Part shown: one piece after another, positions 22,280 through 35,203 of the stretch
Layout of the letters: the number at the start of each line of letters is the position of its first letter
How positions within the stretch are numbered: position 1 is the first letter of the stretch
DNA from: Nyssa sinensis
Taxonomy: Eukaryota > Streptophyta > Magnoliopsida > Cornales > Nyssaceae
NCBI GenBank assembly: GCA_008638375.1
Contig: CM018038.1
Location: 10,890,740-10,954,739, forward strand
Direction of reading: 5' to 3'
DNA length: 64,000 nucleotides
Position numbers and translations under genes: made by a program
Notes under the pieces: model-generated
Databases searched by the model: none
What the model was told of the DNA's origin: nothing
Seen by the model: the letters and a program-made list of their open reading frames with translations, nothing else

Positions 22280-25200
22280 TCAATCAAATGTTTTCAATTT
22301 GTTTTCTTCTCCACTCGAGTCCTTGAATTCTTGGATCCTATTAGTAAATGAAACTTCACAATGAGGCATATTAGCAGGTGGCTCGCGGACACTCGTCTCT
22401 GGACTGCCACCATTCTTCACGATGAAAATAGTGCTCATACCCCAACTGAGATGTCGATCAAAATGGCAGTGCCAATACCAAACACCTAACAAAAACCATG
22501 CATGTTAGAATCACATAATATGCTACATATTAAGTATGAATTTATAGTGAAAGCCTCACGTCTCTTCCTAAAGTAAAGGTTACGGTCTCAAATCGTTCTG
22601 TGAGTAAGGGCATGGGGGTTGGGTATTGCTGTGAAACGAAATAAGTTACTTGTGACCGGCTGACTTAAAGACTCATTCAAGATTGACTCATAAAGTATGA
22701 AAGTTAAGTTTGAGCATATTTTGAAGTCTGTTAATTTATTGATTAGCTCATATGGCTAGAACTTAGCTTGATAAGATAATAAGTACTTTAATGCAATATA
22801 AAAAAATCAAACTATTTGACAACCCTAAGGGTGAACGGGGGTTATTAGAGTTTATATTCTATTGACCCAGCAATTACTTGGCCTTTGGAAAAACTTGTAT
22901 AAATTTATAAGTTAATTAACTTGGGTTAGACGCAACCCAAGAGTCCTGGACCAAGGTTGAGCCCATTTCCTAACCGAGTAATGATTCATGGGCCATGTAT
23001 TTCTCATGTAGTCACATGCAGTGAGACTTATCATTATAAATCCTAGTAATGAGTCCAATCCATGTAGAGTGCATGGACACCACATGGATACAAAAATATA
23101 AACAATCAAATGTACAACCTATCTATCTAACACTATAATTTATATACTCACATGTTGTGGGACCTATCATTTTGGGTCTCACTAAAAAGACACACCCTCC
23201 GTGAGTATATGAGCAACAAAATATTATCCCTAACACTTATACAATACCTTCACTTAGAAACATACCTGGATTACTTGCCACAAATCTGATGGTAGCCCAT
23301 CCATTCTTAGGGACTGAAACAGTATTGAGTTCAGGTGGGTCAATGAAATTGTACCCTTTCGGGTCATTCTCAGGGTCAAAATCTCCATAACCCGTTCCAA
23401 CCACATAAAAGCTGTACCCATGCAAATGCATGGGGTGACTCTCTGATGTTCTCAAGACATTTGTCCCTTGGAATGTTATCTCCACAGTTTCATTATAATT
23501 CAACATCTTCACCTTAGTCCCTTGGAGTGGTACTGTAACATTGAATGGAAATTCATCTGCTGTGTAGTTATAATAAGAACTCGGATAGTCCGGAAAATCT
23601 TTGGTGTAAAACCCACTCATGTTCCTGTAGGAGAAGATTATAAAATAATGTCATCAATAGTGAAATATCATGTAAAATTTTTAACTAAATTGTTCCACTC
23701 CTTTTGGCATTATATTCTATTCACAAACATGCACTCCTCTTTTTTTCTTTTCAAAAGGAACTGTTTCTTCCAATAATGGCAAATTAAGTATAGATTAAGC
23801 ATTGTGTTAAAACAGTATAATGCAGGACAAGTCTCTGGTGTTTGTTTTGTACGTAGTAACTTAGTTACATCCACTCCCAACATTAGTTATATCTAACCAC
23901 CACCCAGGCCGCCTAGTGGTAGGGAAGAACTTGGGATGAGTAAAGTTGGACATTTTAGGTTCGAATTCTCACCAGAGCTTATGTCTTTCGGGGTGGCCAC
24001 CCTTCCCTCAAGTATTGAGAGGCTAAGGTGGCCACCCTCCTCACAAACAATGGGGTGGCTAGTGGTCCTTCCAAAAAATTTAATAATTTGAATTTTGTAT
24101 TGTAGTTTTGTTAAACTAGTATAAAAATTAGGAATTGTGACCCGCTAAAGTTTGTTAAATTTTAATAATAATCCCTCTTAAATTTTAACCATGTACACTT
24201 TTGAACCCTCCTAACCGGCCACAAGTTCTAGATCTGCCACTGCTCACAAGCAGAATCTTGTGTGAAATTGATGCATTAGGGAGTTGGTGAGGTTTATTCA
24301 TTTGAGACGCAAGCCCACCTACGAGATTTCTCATCATTAATTAATAAAAAAAGGAACATTAGTTAGACCTTTGAAAGTTTGTGTGTATCATTTCTTGACC
24401 AAAATTAAGTAATGCACCTTATGTGTCTGATTCTAATGATAGATTCAGAAATTTTAATTCAAGGGAGCTAAATTGAAGATATTAAAATTTAAAAAAGCTC
24501 ACATGAATATATTAAAAAATTTGGAAGGGAGGGCAAGTCCTATTTTGTTTAAATATTCTAACAAAATTAGGGATAAAAAATATAATATTAAAATTTGGGA
24601 GGGTCAATTCCTATTTTGTTAAAATATTCTAATAAAATTAGAAATAAAAAATACAATATTAAAATTTTAGAGGGACTATGACCCCCACTTATTCCCCTGC
24701 ATTCGCCTCTATGATACTATCACAATCATGTGGTACCATATCACTAAAGAAAAATTATTCGGCTGAACTAGACACGCGTATGACAGCCACCATTTCAGTT
24801 AAATGTGAGCCACAAAATATTGAAATTCGTGTGTGACGGATTCATTAAATAACTTCAAGACGCTATGACGTTATTGAAATTGTACCAAGATTTGTGGTTA
24901 CTATACCTGTAGTAGGCAAGCAGCACATCAATGGGTGGGTTCACTAAACTGATATTGTTCAGGCTTGAAGCAAGCTTATTTCCATTGATCCCCGCACATG
25001 TTTGATTTGGACAAATAATCTGATTCATAGAAACTACTATAAACATACTGGTAGATATATTTAGTGGGACATTCACTGGATGTTCTGGGCTTGCTAAGCT
25101 CCTTAGGCCGTGTATGAAGTTGTCTGCAGAAACAAAATCCAAATAAGTAGGAAGGCTTGATGGGAAGATAGGGTCAGCCTGGGAAGTATAGTTGCCTCTG

Positions 25201-28200
25201 TACTCAAGAATTGCTGTGGCATTTGTCTTGTCATAGATGAGAACATCAGGCCTGACGCTATCATACTGTCTGGTAGCCATGTAATAGCGACCCAGAGACT
25301 GATTTGCTACTAGCAGAACATCCATGGATTGTCCTGGGGATATGGTGATATAAGGTGTTGTAAAGGGTTTGAGGTAATTCCCATCCATTCCCACAACTGT
25401 GACATTGTGTTCAGCCACTGCAAAGAAGAGGTCTACATTCATCACTGCATTTACTATACGAAGAAGATAAGTCTTGCCATGATCAACCAGCATACGGCGC
25501 GCTGATCCTGCAGTAAAATGAAAATCATACAACAGAAACAGTATGATTATTAGCATGATCAAGCTACTTTCATTTCTTGTTTTTTTTTTTAAGCAGCAAA
25601 AGAGAAGATTCTATAGATTGTGATTTTATTTACATACCTTTAGAGCAATTACAAAGGTCTCCTGGTTGACCATTGATAAGATAAGAATCTGAGGTGGGTG
25701 TGTCTGCACCAGTTTTGAGATCATCCGCGACTACTTTATTGATATCATAGTCATACCAAGATCCTTTTGAGTGGAAAAAGAAAAAAAGGCAATATTAGTC
25801 AAATAGTTATGTGGGAATAAATAATTAATTCGTATCTTTTACAGTTAAATCTCATGGAAAATTTTTGAATGGTGGTGGCACACTACCGTAACAATACATT
25901 TTTTTTAATAGTATACGCATCTTCTTTTTTTTTTTAATGAGGCATAACATATATGGTAGAATATTATTAATGACACTTTCACTTATGCTTTAGACTTATT
26001 AAAAAAAATCTGAAATCACTTTAGTAAATACCCTGTTCTTCACCTATTTTTTTTTTCCCATTTGAGACACAATGGGCTAAGTGAGAAAACCCATCATGTG
26101 GCACAACCAAAAAAAAAAAATTAGGGGTAGAAAATTTTAGAGTGAGTCAAAATTTTGGGATGAAAAATGAAAAAAATTAGGGGTAAAGATTAAGTTGAGC
26201 CAAAATTTTGAGAGCTGAACTAAAATTTTAACTGGAAAATGAGATAAATAATCGATAAAGATTAACCTGAGTCAAAACTTTTAAAATTTACATGTACAAA
26301 AAAAAAAAAAATTCTAGAGTTGGAAGGAGTTGTACCCTAATCTACTTAGTGATTCCGCCCTTGAGTTTGTCTAAGCATTCCGGACACTCAAAATAACACA
26401 TGGGACAAAAACTTATGCCTCAAATGCTATTTTGAACATCTGAGATGCTCACACAAACGAGCGTCATATAGCATGTCAACATTTAAAAGGAATTAGACGT
26501 GCCAAATGACATGACAAAGAAAACTTGATGTACCAAAAACAATGACTTCGTCCCCATCAGGCTCCGGAAATGGAAAAGTGGTTCCAGGGGCAGGCAAAAC
26601 AACAATGGCACCATGGACACTGTTTCTTGTCCAGTCACTGTGGGCATGCCACCAAAGAGTTCCTTCCTCCGTTGAAAATATGACTTCATAGGTGAAGTTT
26701 TTTCCAGGCTGAATGGGACACTGCGTGATGTACTCTGGACCATCTGACCATGGATTTCTTGGTTGCTTCACTCCATGCCTGTAAGCATCATCACCAGCTA
26801 CTTTAACAAATCAATGGTTCACATCATTTTTCTTCTCCTTTTGCTAGGTATGGGCAATTGTGAGTAATTTCCTTTTTTTTCACCTTTCCTTTCTTTCTTT
26901 CTTTCTTTCTTGGACTTGTATACTTTGCAACCAAGTGCAACAAATTCAAGTTGTATCCTATATGGAATAGTTTGATTTTGTTCATATGAAGCTATATACA
27001 TATATAGTTATAAAAATGAGCTAGACATTAATTAATATGATTTAGGTATCAGTTCACTGGTTTAATCGTTGGGTCGATTAATTCCACCAATATGTAATTA
27101 AATAAATAAATAATATAAAAATTATGAAATTTACTTTGCAAATATATTTATGATTAAAAAAAATAGAATTACATCATAAAATAATAATAACTAAAATTCC
27201 TATTAATAGGCCATATTTCAAATAAATAAATATAATATAAATTTAGAAGTATTTGCCTGAGATTTTGTTTTATTTTTTCAAATTTTTATCAAATGTGTAG
27301 TGTTTAGAAAATAAATAAAACATATAAATTAAGTGGTCCGGGTCAGCCTCAACATGGCATGGGCACGACACCAAAAAGGTGGGTTGTGCTCGACATGATT
27401 TATTGACATGCCGTGGTGGGCTTACCACTCCTAGCTCTTAAGCACAACGCAACACAAAATCATTTCAGGCACAGGTATGACTTAGCACAAACTAGTTGTA
27501 GGCACGGGCTCAACTTGGGGTCCAAACATGGCCTACTAAGGCCTAGGCATGACTAAAATGAAAAAAAAAATTATAAAAATGAATTAGGCTGGCCTAGGCA
27601 TAGCTCAGTCCCGTCATTGGCTGGTTGGGATGGCGTTTTGTAATCAAAGACGTGATACAATAAATAAATGGGTCGGCACAACCTAACCCGTTAGTATTAA
27701 TAGACTATGTAGGGACACGTCGACTCATTTTACACATCTAATTGAAGAGAATAAATAAAAAAAAAAGAAGAATAGTAGATTGAAATATAGTATTATATTG
27801 AAAGTTTAAATTGATAAATTTTTGCTATTGTGGTATTGTGTTGAAATGAAGGTTGCCAACAATTGTCTAAAACAAATATTGAAAGCCATTTGATTAAGAT
27901 CTTAATCATCTTCAAAATGAACATATAAGCGCAATTAGATTTCATTTTAGATTTAAATATTTTTATTTTAATTATTCTATATTTACAGCTGTTGTTTAAA
28001 AAACAGAAAGAAACTGTTACATTTTTTAAATAATGTGACAGAAAATAATTAACATAACAATAGAAAATTGTCGAAAGTACTATCAATGAAATTTTTTTTT
28101 TTTTTTGAAAGGTGAAATATTTAATTAACAAAACATAAATAGATAAAAATGAACTCAAAATCAGTTTTATGTTTCTTAATCAGTAGCTTATTCCAAGTTT

Positions 28201-29292
28201 ATAAAGAGAGAAGAGAGAGTAATTACCAATGAAGAGTGACGCTGTAATTTCCTTGATTATAAACGTTCACATGCACAGTATCTCCTTTGTGTACACGAAT
28301 CTCCGGCCCTGGCAAACTTCCATTTACGACCAACAGGCTTCTGGTGGTGCAGAGTCTTGTAAAATTTGTCTCCTTCAGCTGCAACATAAAATGATTGAAA
28401 AAAAAAAAGGTCTGACAATGACTTTAAATATAATATATATATGTGTGTGTGTGTGTGTAATTTAATTTATTTTTAATTTGTTTCATTTTTTCAGTTAGAT
28501 TAAAGTTAGTATAAGAAATATAGGAATTATAGTTTTGAAATTGAATTAATAGTCTTTAATATATGTATAAGGATTTTCTAGTCAAAATAGTAGTCAAATT
28601 TTATAAATATCATATAATAGATCTTTATCATGAATTTTTTTTTATTAATAATATTCAATTTCAAAATTTGAGAGTTTTCTCTTTTTGAATAAAGAGTTTT
28701 CATGTTACTTAGTTTTTAAGGAATTCAATGGATTCGATTATTTTTCATTAATTTCGAATTTTAAAGAATTTATTCATTTGGTTGGATGTAGAGTCTTATG
28801 TTACTTGATTTTTAAAGAATTCGAAATATTCGATTCTCTTTCACGTTTTCGTGACGCAATAACAAATCACAGCCATCAAGTTGGCAAATGTGCAAGTTTA
28901 AAAAAAAAAAGAAGAGTAATGCAATTATTACCATAAAAGTTTACCAAATTTTTTTATCTGTCATGTGGCTGGTTGGTTACTAGTGAATATAGTTGTTCAG
29001 TACATATGGGTACTAGTGAATGCAATCTCTTTGTCTCACGTGACATGACTACATTATGTAGTACTTAGAGATTTTATTGTCTAGCACTATGGAATTTAAT
29101 TAACTAACACCCCAGACACATTAAAAAAAAATTAATAAAATCCCATAATAAAAATAACATTATTAAAAAAAAAAAAAACGGTTATAGATATGTACTTACA
29201 ACAAACTCATAGTGATGGACATCGCCTTGAACCATGGAAAGAAGTATCCCACTCAGAATTAAAATTTCCAAGAACTCTAGTAACTGACCCAT
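22280..29292 (-). CDS. Laccase gene B, complete, seven exons, 593 codons
   Basis: This is a secreted multicopper oxidase. Exons on the minus strand are 29292-29200, 28378-28227, 26778-26534, 25763-25638, 25507-24907, 23624-23266 and 22485-22280 (TGA). Every intron is GT-AG and phases agree, giving 1782 coding bases without a stop. A signal peptide covers about residues 1-23. All copper ligands are present: L1 HWHG (81-84), L2 WWHAHS (124-129), L3 HPMHLHG (469-475), L4 [12 protein letters not shown] (531-542). Met542 is at the type-1 axial position. Exons 5 and 6 together equal the single long exon 5 usual in plant laccases, so the intron at 23625-24906 is extra. The usual end at PPxxxPxC is passed and 25 residues follow. 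[17 protein letters not shown] suggests the LAC14/15 clade. Gene A is its tandem duplicate. Confidence 0.95.
23905..23975 (+). repeat. tRNA-derived SINE-like remnant in laccase B intron
   Basis: This is the counterpart of 393-470, with GCCTAGTGGTAGGG (23911 on) and GGTTCGAATTC (23958 on) as box A and box B. It lies in the extra intron between exons 5 and 6. Confidence 0.4.
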
Positions 29293-29380
29293 CTTCCTCG
29301 ACTCCCTTTCTCCTTCTTTGGTGATCTTCTTCACTATTTGAAGGAGAAGTTTGTCTACTTGGTGTTCTCTTTGGAGTTCA

Positions 29381-29386
29381 TTTATA
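29381..29386 (-). promoter_or_regulatory. TATA box of laccase B
   Basis: TATAAA on the minus strand lies about 90 bases upstream of the ATG at 29292, with CCAAT just upstream. The same arrangement is found in gene A. Confidence 0.5.
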
Positions 29387-30817
29387 CAAATTGGTTTCAG
29401 ATCAAGATGACACATGACAAGCTTAATTAGATAGACTTAATTTATCCAGAGGCACGTGGTCATCCAAGGATATACTGACTTCTTGTTGCTAAGTTAGGTG
29501 CAGACATGACTGCGTTTAACAAGTAATTACATGGTAGCGAAATGTCGTTTTCTCTTCAAAGTTGCAACTTTGAAATCAAAGTTCCGAAATCCGAGAAACT
29601 TTCAATGCATTACAATGGTTATTGCTTCGCATTGTCAGCATGTTCGGAGGGTTCATCAATCGAGTAATGGTAGATGAACTAATTTAGTTCATCGGATAAT
29701 ATTATTTATTATAATACTTTTTTAAAACTTAAGTACAAAATCAAAACATATTCATTAATTACAAAAAAAAAAATATATATTGACACATCATTCGATAAAT
29801 CAATCCGATATACTAAACATTTTTCTAATCAAAAACCTCTCTCTTACTCTCACCGGCCGGATTTCATGTAGCGGTTTTTTTATGAAAATGTTTTGTATAT
29901 CCACTTATATGTAAATAGTATTTTAGAAATTAATGAATGTATTTTATTTTTTTATTTAAATTTTAAAGAAAAGTTGTGATGAATGATATCATCTGATAAA
30001 CTATTTCAATAAACCAATTCGATGTATCTAGTAGTACTTCTTTTTTTTTTTTTTAATTATGGCTATGGTATTACATGACATGTATTAAAAACTTTCAACA
30101 TTACAAGAAAAAAAACTCACATATTACGTATCAAAGAATTCTAACTACCGCTATTGCTCACTCTAATATTTGGCCTTGCGATAAATAATCTCAACTCTAG
30201 ACATTTTATTTAGGACTGAATTAGTTATAATTACACCACATTAGTGTGGGATAAGAATAATATCACCAAGGCTTATGCTCAATGGGATAACAAGTAAAAA
30301 AAAAAAAATCTATATCATTCTCCTTTGAGGAGAAAAAGAGAGAAAGGGAGGGAGATTGTTTTCAACAACAACTACTGACGTCACCCATAACGTAACATAT
30401 TATCATTATTGTTGATGACACTTTTAAACTATTCAATAGATTTCAAATGTTCGACATTTTTTCTTCTTCTTACTTCAATTGATAATCATTTTTATTATTA
30501 TTTGTATACAATAAATTATTAAATTTGATGAACCCTCTCTTATTTATATGTATCTCTCTATTGTTCTTAATTTTTTTTTTGAGATTTGTAAGCATATATT
30601 TTGGAAAAATATTTTTTAGGAATTTAATTTTTCTAGTATTTCTAAAAAAATATTTTTAGGAATTTAATTCTAACTTTGCCCGGGTTAGGTAAGACTAAAT
30701 AAAATCAAACTTAAGGGTCTGTTTGGTAATGTTTTTATTTTATTTTTGCTTTCTTTTTGTTTACAAAACTTTAAAGAAAAATAAGACAGAAATTATAAAG
30801 CATGTTTATCAATTGTT

Positions 30818-33719
30818 TTTGTTTCGTAAAAAGCATATTATCTTTTTATGCTATTTTTTAAAACAACAAAAAGTTAAATAGAAAACAAAACAGGAACATG
30901 CTTTATTTTTTTCTTTTTGTAAATAAGAAAATAAATATTACCAAAGGCCACCTAAGATGTTTAGTTATTGATCCATCTCATAGATAAAAGACAATTGCTA
31001 ATGGGCCTTTTTATTTAAAAGGTTTCCAATTTTTTAGACCTTGTCATCAGTAATATTTAAAAGGTTCATTTAAATTTTAAAATTTAACACTTTTACAAAT
31101 TTTGAAAACAAATAAATATTTAAAATAAGTCGAAGCGGGCAATAATCTAATAACATTACTTGCTCATTCTCAAAGTAAAAAATAGTGTTCCGATCCCTAA
31201 AGGGGCAAGAGGAGGGTGTTATTAAATATTTAATACTATCGACAGTAAGGATTGACTTACACTTTCATGAAACAAATTTGAAAATCGCATTCAAATTTTA
31301 AAAAATTAGGAGTCACTTCCAATAGTTGCAGCTAGCAACTCAATATATACTTTATTTCTTTTTTTATTCCAAAATTTTCTTCATATTTCTTTTTTTATTC
31401 CAAAATTTTCTTCATTTTGGGCATATCTTCCAAGATTGGAATTCTTTTTTTTAATATTTAATGTTACTTTCAATTTTAACCTATTAGTCAATAGGCGACA
31501 ATGGAAGCCTTGTGAAATTTGATGTGTTAGAAAAGAGGTTGAAGGCGACTGTGCTTTTATGATGCTACACAAATAGACTGGAGGGTAAGGCTTGGTACAT
31601 TGTTTGATTGGAGGATACAAGTGTCCTATATCTATTATATATATATATGTATATCTATCACTACATACCTAGGAGTCTTCCATTATTCTACAATATCACT
31701 ACATACCTAGGAGTCTTCCATTATTCTACACGCATAAATTGACCGATCATCATGGCCTCTATTTTGTCTTTCCTAGTCCTTTTTTCTTTATTTTCTGTTT
31801 TCTGTATTGGCAAATTATAGTAAATGAAGATTATGTATGTCCACCCTTTAATTGTTTTTGGGGGGATAAATTATACTTTTTATCCTTAAATTTCATCTTG
31901 AATTTTATTTTAGGCTCTATTTTTTAATTTTTAGTATTATTTCAATTTCATTATTTCATCATAATTGATTGTTAATGTGGACAAAAAAGACCACCTGCAA
32001 GGCACATACAAATTTAAAGAAAGTATTTTCCGTCCACATTAAACGGCCAATTGTAACAAAATGATGGAATTGAAATGGGGTTAAAAATTAAAGAGTGAAA
32101 TTGACAAAATTGAAAGAATGTAAACTAAAGTGAAATTCAAGATCAAGTTCAAGGATGCAAAGTGTAATTTATCTTATTTTTTATTTTCAACGGAAGATGA
32201 ATTGTATAGTTATTATTTTACAAGTTCAAGAGTTTCCTAATTTTGGACATTAAAAGTTCAACAATTCAAAAGACTAAAAGTCCAAAAATAGGAAAAAAAA
32301 CAAATTACATATTCAAACGTTGAGATGAAGAAATTAAATAAACTATACACGGAAGAGTATAAGTCATGATATTATCTTTTGAGGGAAGTCATGAGTTACT
32401 TAATAACACTAGCTCCAATGGGGCCACCCTTCAATTGTTATAATAGAAATTGAAAGGTAAAACTTACCAATTTGAATTAAATTTAGATGTTAAAACACTC
32501 AATCTTCTAAATAGCACTTATCCCAAAAAAGCCCTTCTAAATAGGATCTCTCATATAATTGATTTTAATAATGGATCTCTCTCTACGTTTTATATAATAT
32601 ATATATATATATATGTGGTAATTTTCAATTGTCAACTTAGGACTTTTTAATCGGTAACTCATTATTTTTTTCTATTTCTTCCTACTGATTAATTTCTGAA
32701 ATAATTGAATAATTGAAAATTTTAGATTTTTTAGATTTAGAATTGAGAAACTCTTTGTACTTGTAAAAAAATAGTGATTGTACTGAACTCATTAATTTCT
32801 CTATATAGATATTATATATATACATATATGTAAGGTAATCATAAATTAGATGTATATTATTTTATATCTCAATTAATATATTTTTAGCCATTGAAAGAAA
32901 AAGTTTCACAAGTTAAGTGTCTCCACCAATTAAAGTCTGCAATTATAGGTACTGGAGGACAAAGTTCCAATCCATTTTCAAATTTCTTTGAATGAGAAAT
33001 AAGGCTTCATATTATATATACAGATTTCTCCAGTAGGACTTGAAAATTCAAAGTGGTGACAATATTGATGATGCCAATCAGACCTGACAAACGATTTTTT
33101 GCCATTGAATACAAGGCTCAAAGTGGTGACAATAAATTCAAACGATTTTTTGTTATCAATAATATAGAGTTGAATGGAATAAAAGTCTCTTTTTGCAGTC
33201 CATCAGAAAGATAGAATTTTCCACACCAACTATTTATCTACCCTTCTAAGGGAATAATCATTTTTCTCAATTCTTTCGTAGAAATGAAAGGAAAAGATAA
33301 AAAGAAAAAGAAACATAATCATCAAACCAAATGACCAATATATTAAAGGGACAGATAATGTTTTGTAAGTGTACCAATGCTTTACTTTTCTTGAAAAAAA
33401 AATCAATATTAAGTATTAACAAAATCTCTCCCCACCAAAAACAAAAACAATATAAGAAAGATACTTAAAAATTTGAAAAATTATGAAAGATATGTAATGC
33501 TAAAAATTTTGGAGTACTTATTTTTTCTATATAAGAAAACTTTTATTAGTTAAAGATATTAAAAGTCTAGGTGGGGTAATGAATTATTTTTTAAAATTGA
33601 GGCTAATAAATAATTAATAAAAATTAATTAATTATTTTTTAGAGTCACGCAAATAGTTTCAAATTATTTATCTAGTTAATTATCTCAAATTAATTAGATA
33701 AGAATCGTTGATCTTAAGT
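30818..33719. other. Intergenic DNA, no gene seen
   Basis: This is AT-rich DNA. Two small direct duplications are visible: a 30-base unit at about 31354-31413 and a 38-base unit at 31656-31730 (TATCACTACATACC). TA-rich microsatellites occur near 32600 and 32810. I find no supported gene. Confidence 0.5.
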
Positions 33720-33869
33720 GTTATAACCAAGTAAGGAATTCCTCACCTAAAAAAAAATAAATCTCAAATTTCTAAACAGAAATATATTATTGATAATCTG
33801 AATAATAAAAACTGAATTACATCATATATAGGCTAAGACTACTACTAATTTGAATAAACTACAAAAAAT

Positions 33870-34190
33870 TATACTTTTAGCAACGCATATTATTAGCGAT
33901 GCCCAAAAAGGTGTCGCTAAAAGCTGTTATTCGCGATGCACATGATGTACATCGCTAAAAGTGACGGAAAATGATTTTTCGCGTGAAAAAAAATGGCACG
34001 CACCTCTTAGCGACGTAAAAACAGTTACTAGCAATGCACACATGCGTCACTAAAAGTTATAGAGTATTAGCGACAGACGAATGTGCGTTGCTAATAGTGT
34101 GATAAGTAAAACGATATCGTTTTGGATACCTTTGGCGACGTGTAAAAACTTATTAGCGACGCGCATTATGCGTCGCTAATAAGTCTGCAA
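33870..34190. repeat. Left subterminal array of CACTA element A
   Basis: There are repeated 10-base motifs TTAGCGACGC and its inverse GCGTCGCTAA, paired so that many can fold into hairpins. Such subterminal motifs in En/Spm elements bind the element's own protein; that role is inferred here. Confidence 0.8.
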
Positions 34191-34366
34191 TATTTCTCCC
34201 AAATCGTACACAGATCTTATTCGATCAGGATGCTGTACAATTTTCTCTCTCTCTCATACGGTTCATTGACGGCAACGAGCACGTTTCGACGACGGTGACT
34301 TCTGGCAATGACCCCGATCGACGGTAACTCCTCTATCTCACTCCCTAATCTCGAGCTGATTTTTTT

Positions 34367-34393
34367 TTCTCTCTCTCTCTCTCTCTCTCTCTC
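34367..34393. repeat. (CT)n microsatellite
   Basis: A CT run lies between the left CACTA array and the solo LTR. Confidence 0.8.
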
Positions 34394-34522
34394 ATGGCAT
34401 GACAGTTACGTATACACACACGTACACACGATACTATTTGGCATGGTTATAGATCCTTCTCACCCTCACCCAAGGGAAGATAAATCTTGATGGTTCTTGA
34501 ATGGTAAATTTAGAATGGTATT

Positions 34523-35146
34523 TGATATACCACAATGCGACACACCAACCACTACTTGACACGTGTAAATACAGGTCGGCTTATGCTCAGTCATTCAGCT
34601 CATGCTCGGTCATATAGCTCATGCTCGGCCATATAGCTCATGCTCAGTCATATAGCTCATCCTCGGTCTTTCAAGGGCATGACCCACAGAGACCGAGCTC
34701 ATATCATCAGAGCAGGACTGCTCTTCTGCAAAGCTAACATGTACAAATGCAAGCCTTCAGTACGACACATCGATGATCAGACCTCATCACAGCCTTAATG
34801 TGCATCGAGCAGGAAATAAGGAAACAGTCTCCAACAAGGAAACTGTCACACTCTGTTTCCATATTCAACAAGGTAATTGATATCTCCAACGATCCAATCC
34901 CTATATTCATGGCTCCAAATCCTAATCAACTTGGGAGAGCCACTGCCTATAAATTAAACCCTAGAGGTACGCTTTATTTCCATGCTCATTATTTGGCTTT
35001 CATTACAGTCTTTCAATTCAGTTTATTGACTTAAGCATCGGAGCGGCTACCCCCGAAGCCAACCCGGTAGTCCTCTGATCTTCTGTTTTGAGTATTTCAC
35101 AGGGAGTCGAGCTTGGATCACACGTGGGCCAAAAAGTGCAGCATCA
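34523..35146 (+). mobile_element. Solo LTR of the Tat family (624 bp)
   Basis: It begins TGATATACCACA and ends GTGCAGCATCA, flanked by GTATT on both sides (34518-34522 and 35147-35151). It aligns with the LTRs of 11194-19507, read in their sense direction, including the CTATAAATTAAACCC block. It is longer because of an insert that includes four 19-base tandem units (34591-34666, TCATATAGCTCATGCTCGG). The internal region and second LTR are gone, as expected from LTR-LTR recombination. Confidence 0.92.
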
Positions 35147-35203
35147 GTATTATGGCACAAGAATAGTATTATGGGATGATTTTGAAAAAAAATATGATGG
35201 TTC

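Larger units (their letters stand above)
23506..30817. repeat. Segmental duplication, copy B
   Basis: This is the partner of 1-7305 and contains most of laccase B plus its upstream region (29420-30817, no gene seen there). Small indels in poly-T runs and microsatellites account for the length difference. In intron 2 both copies share a GC-richer transposon remnant (about 3840-4260 and 27330-27720). Confidence 0.9.
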
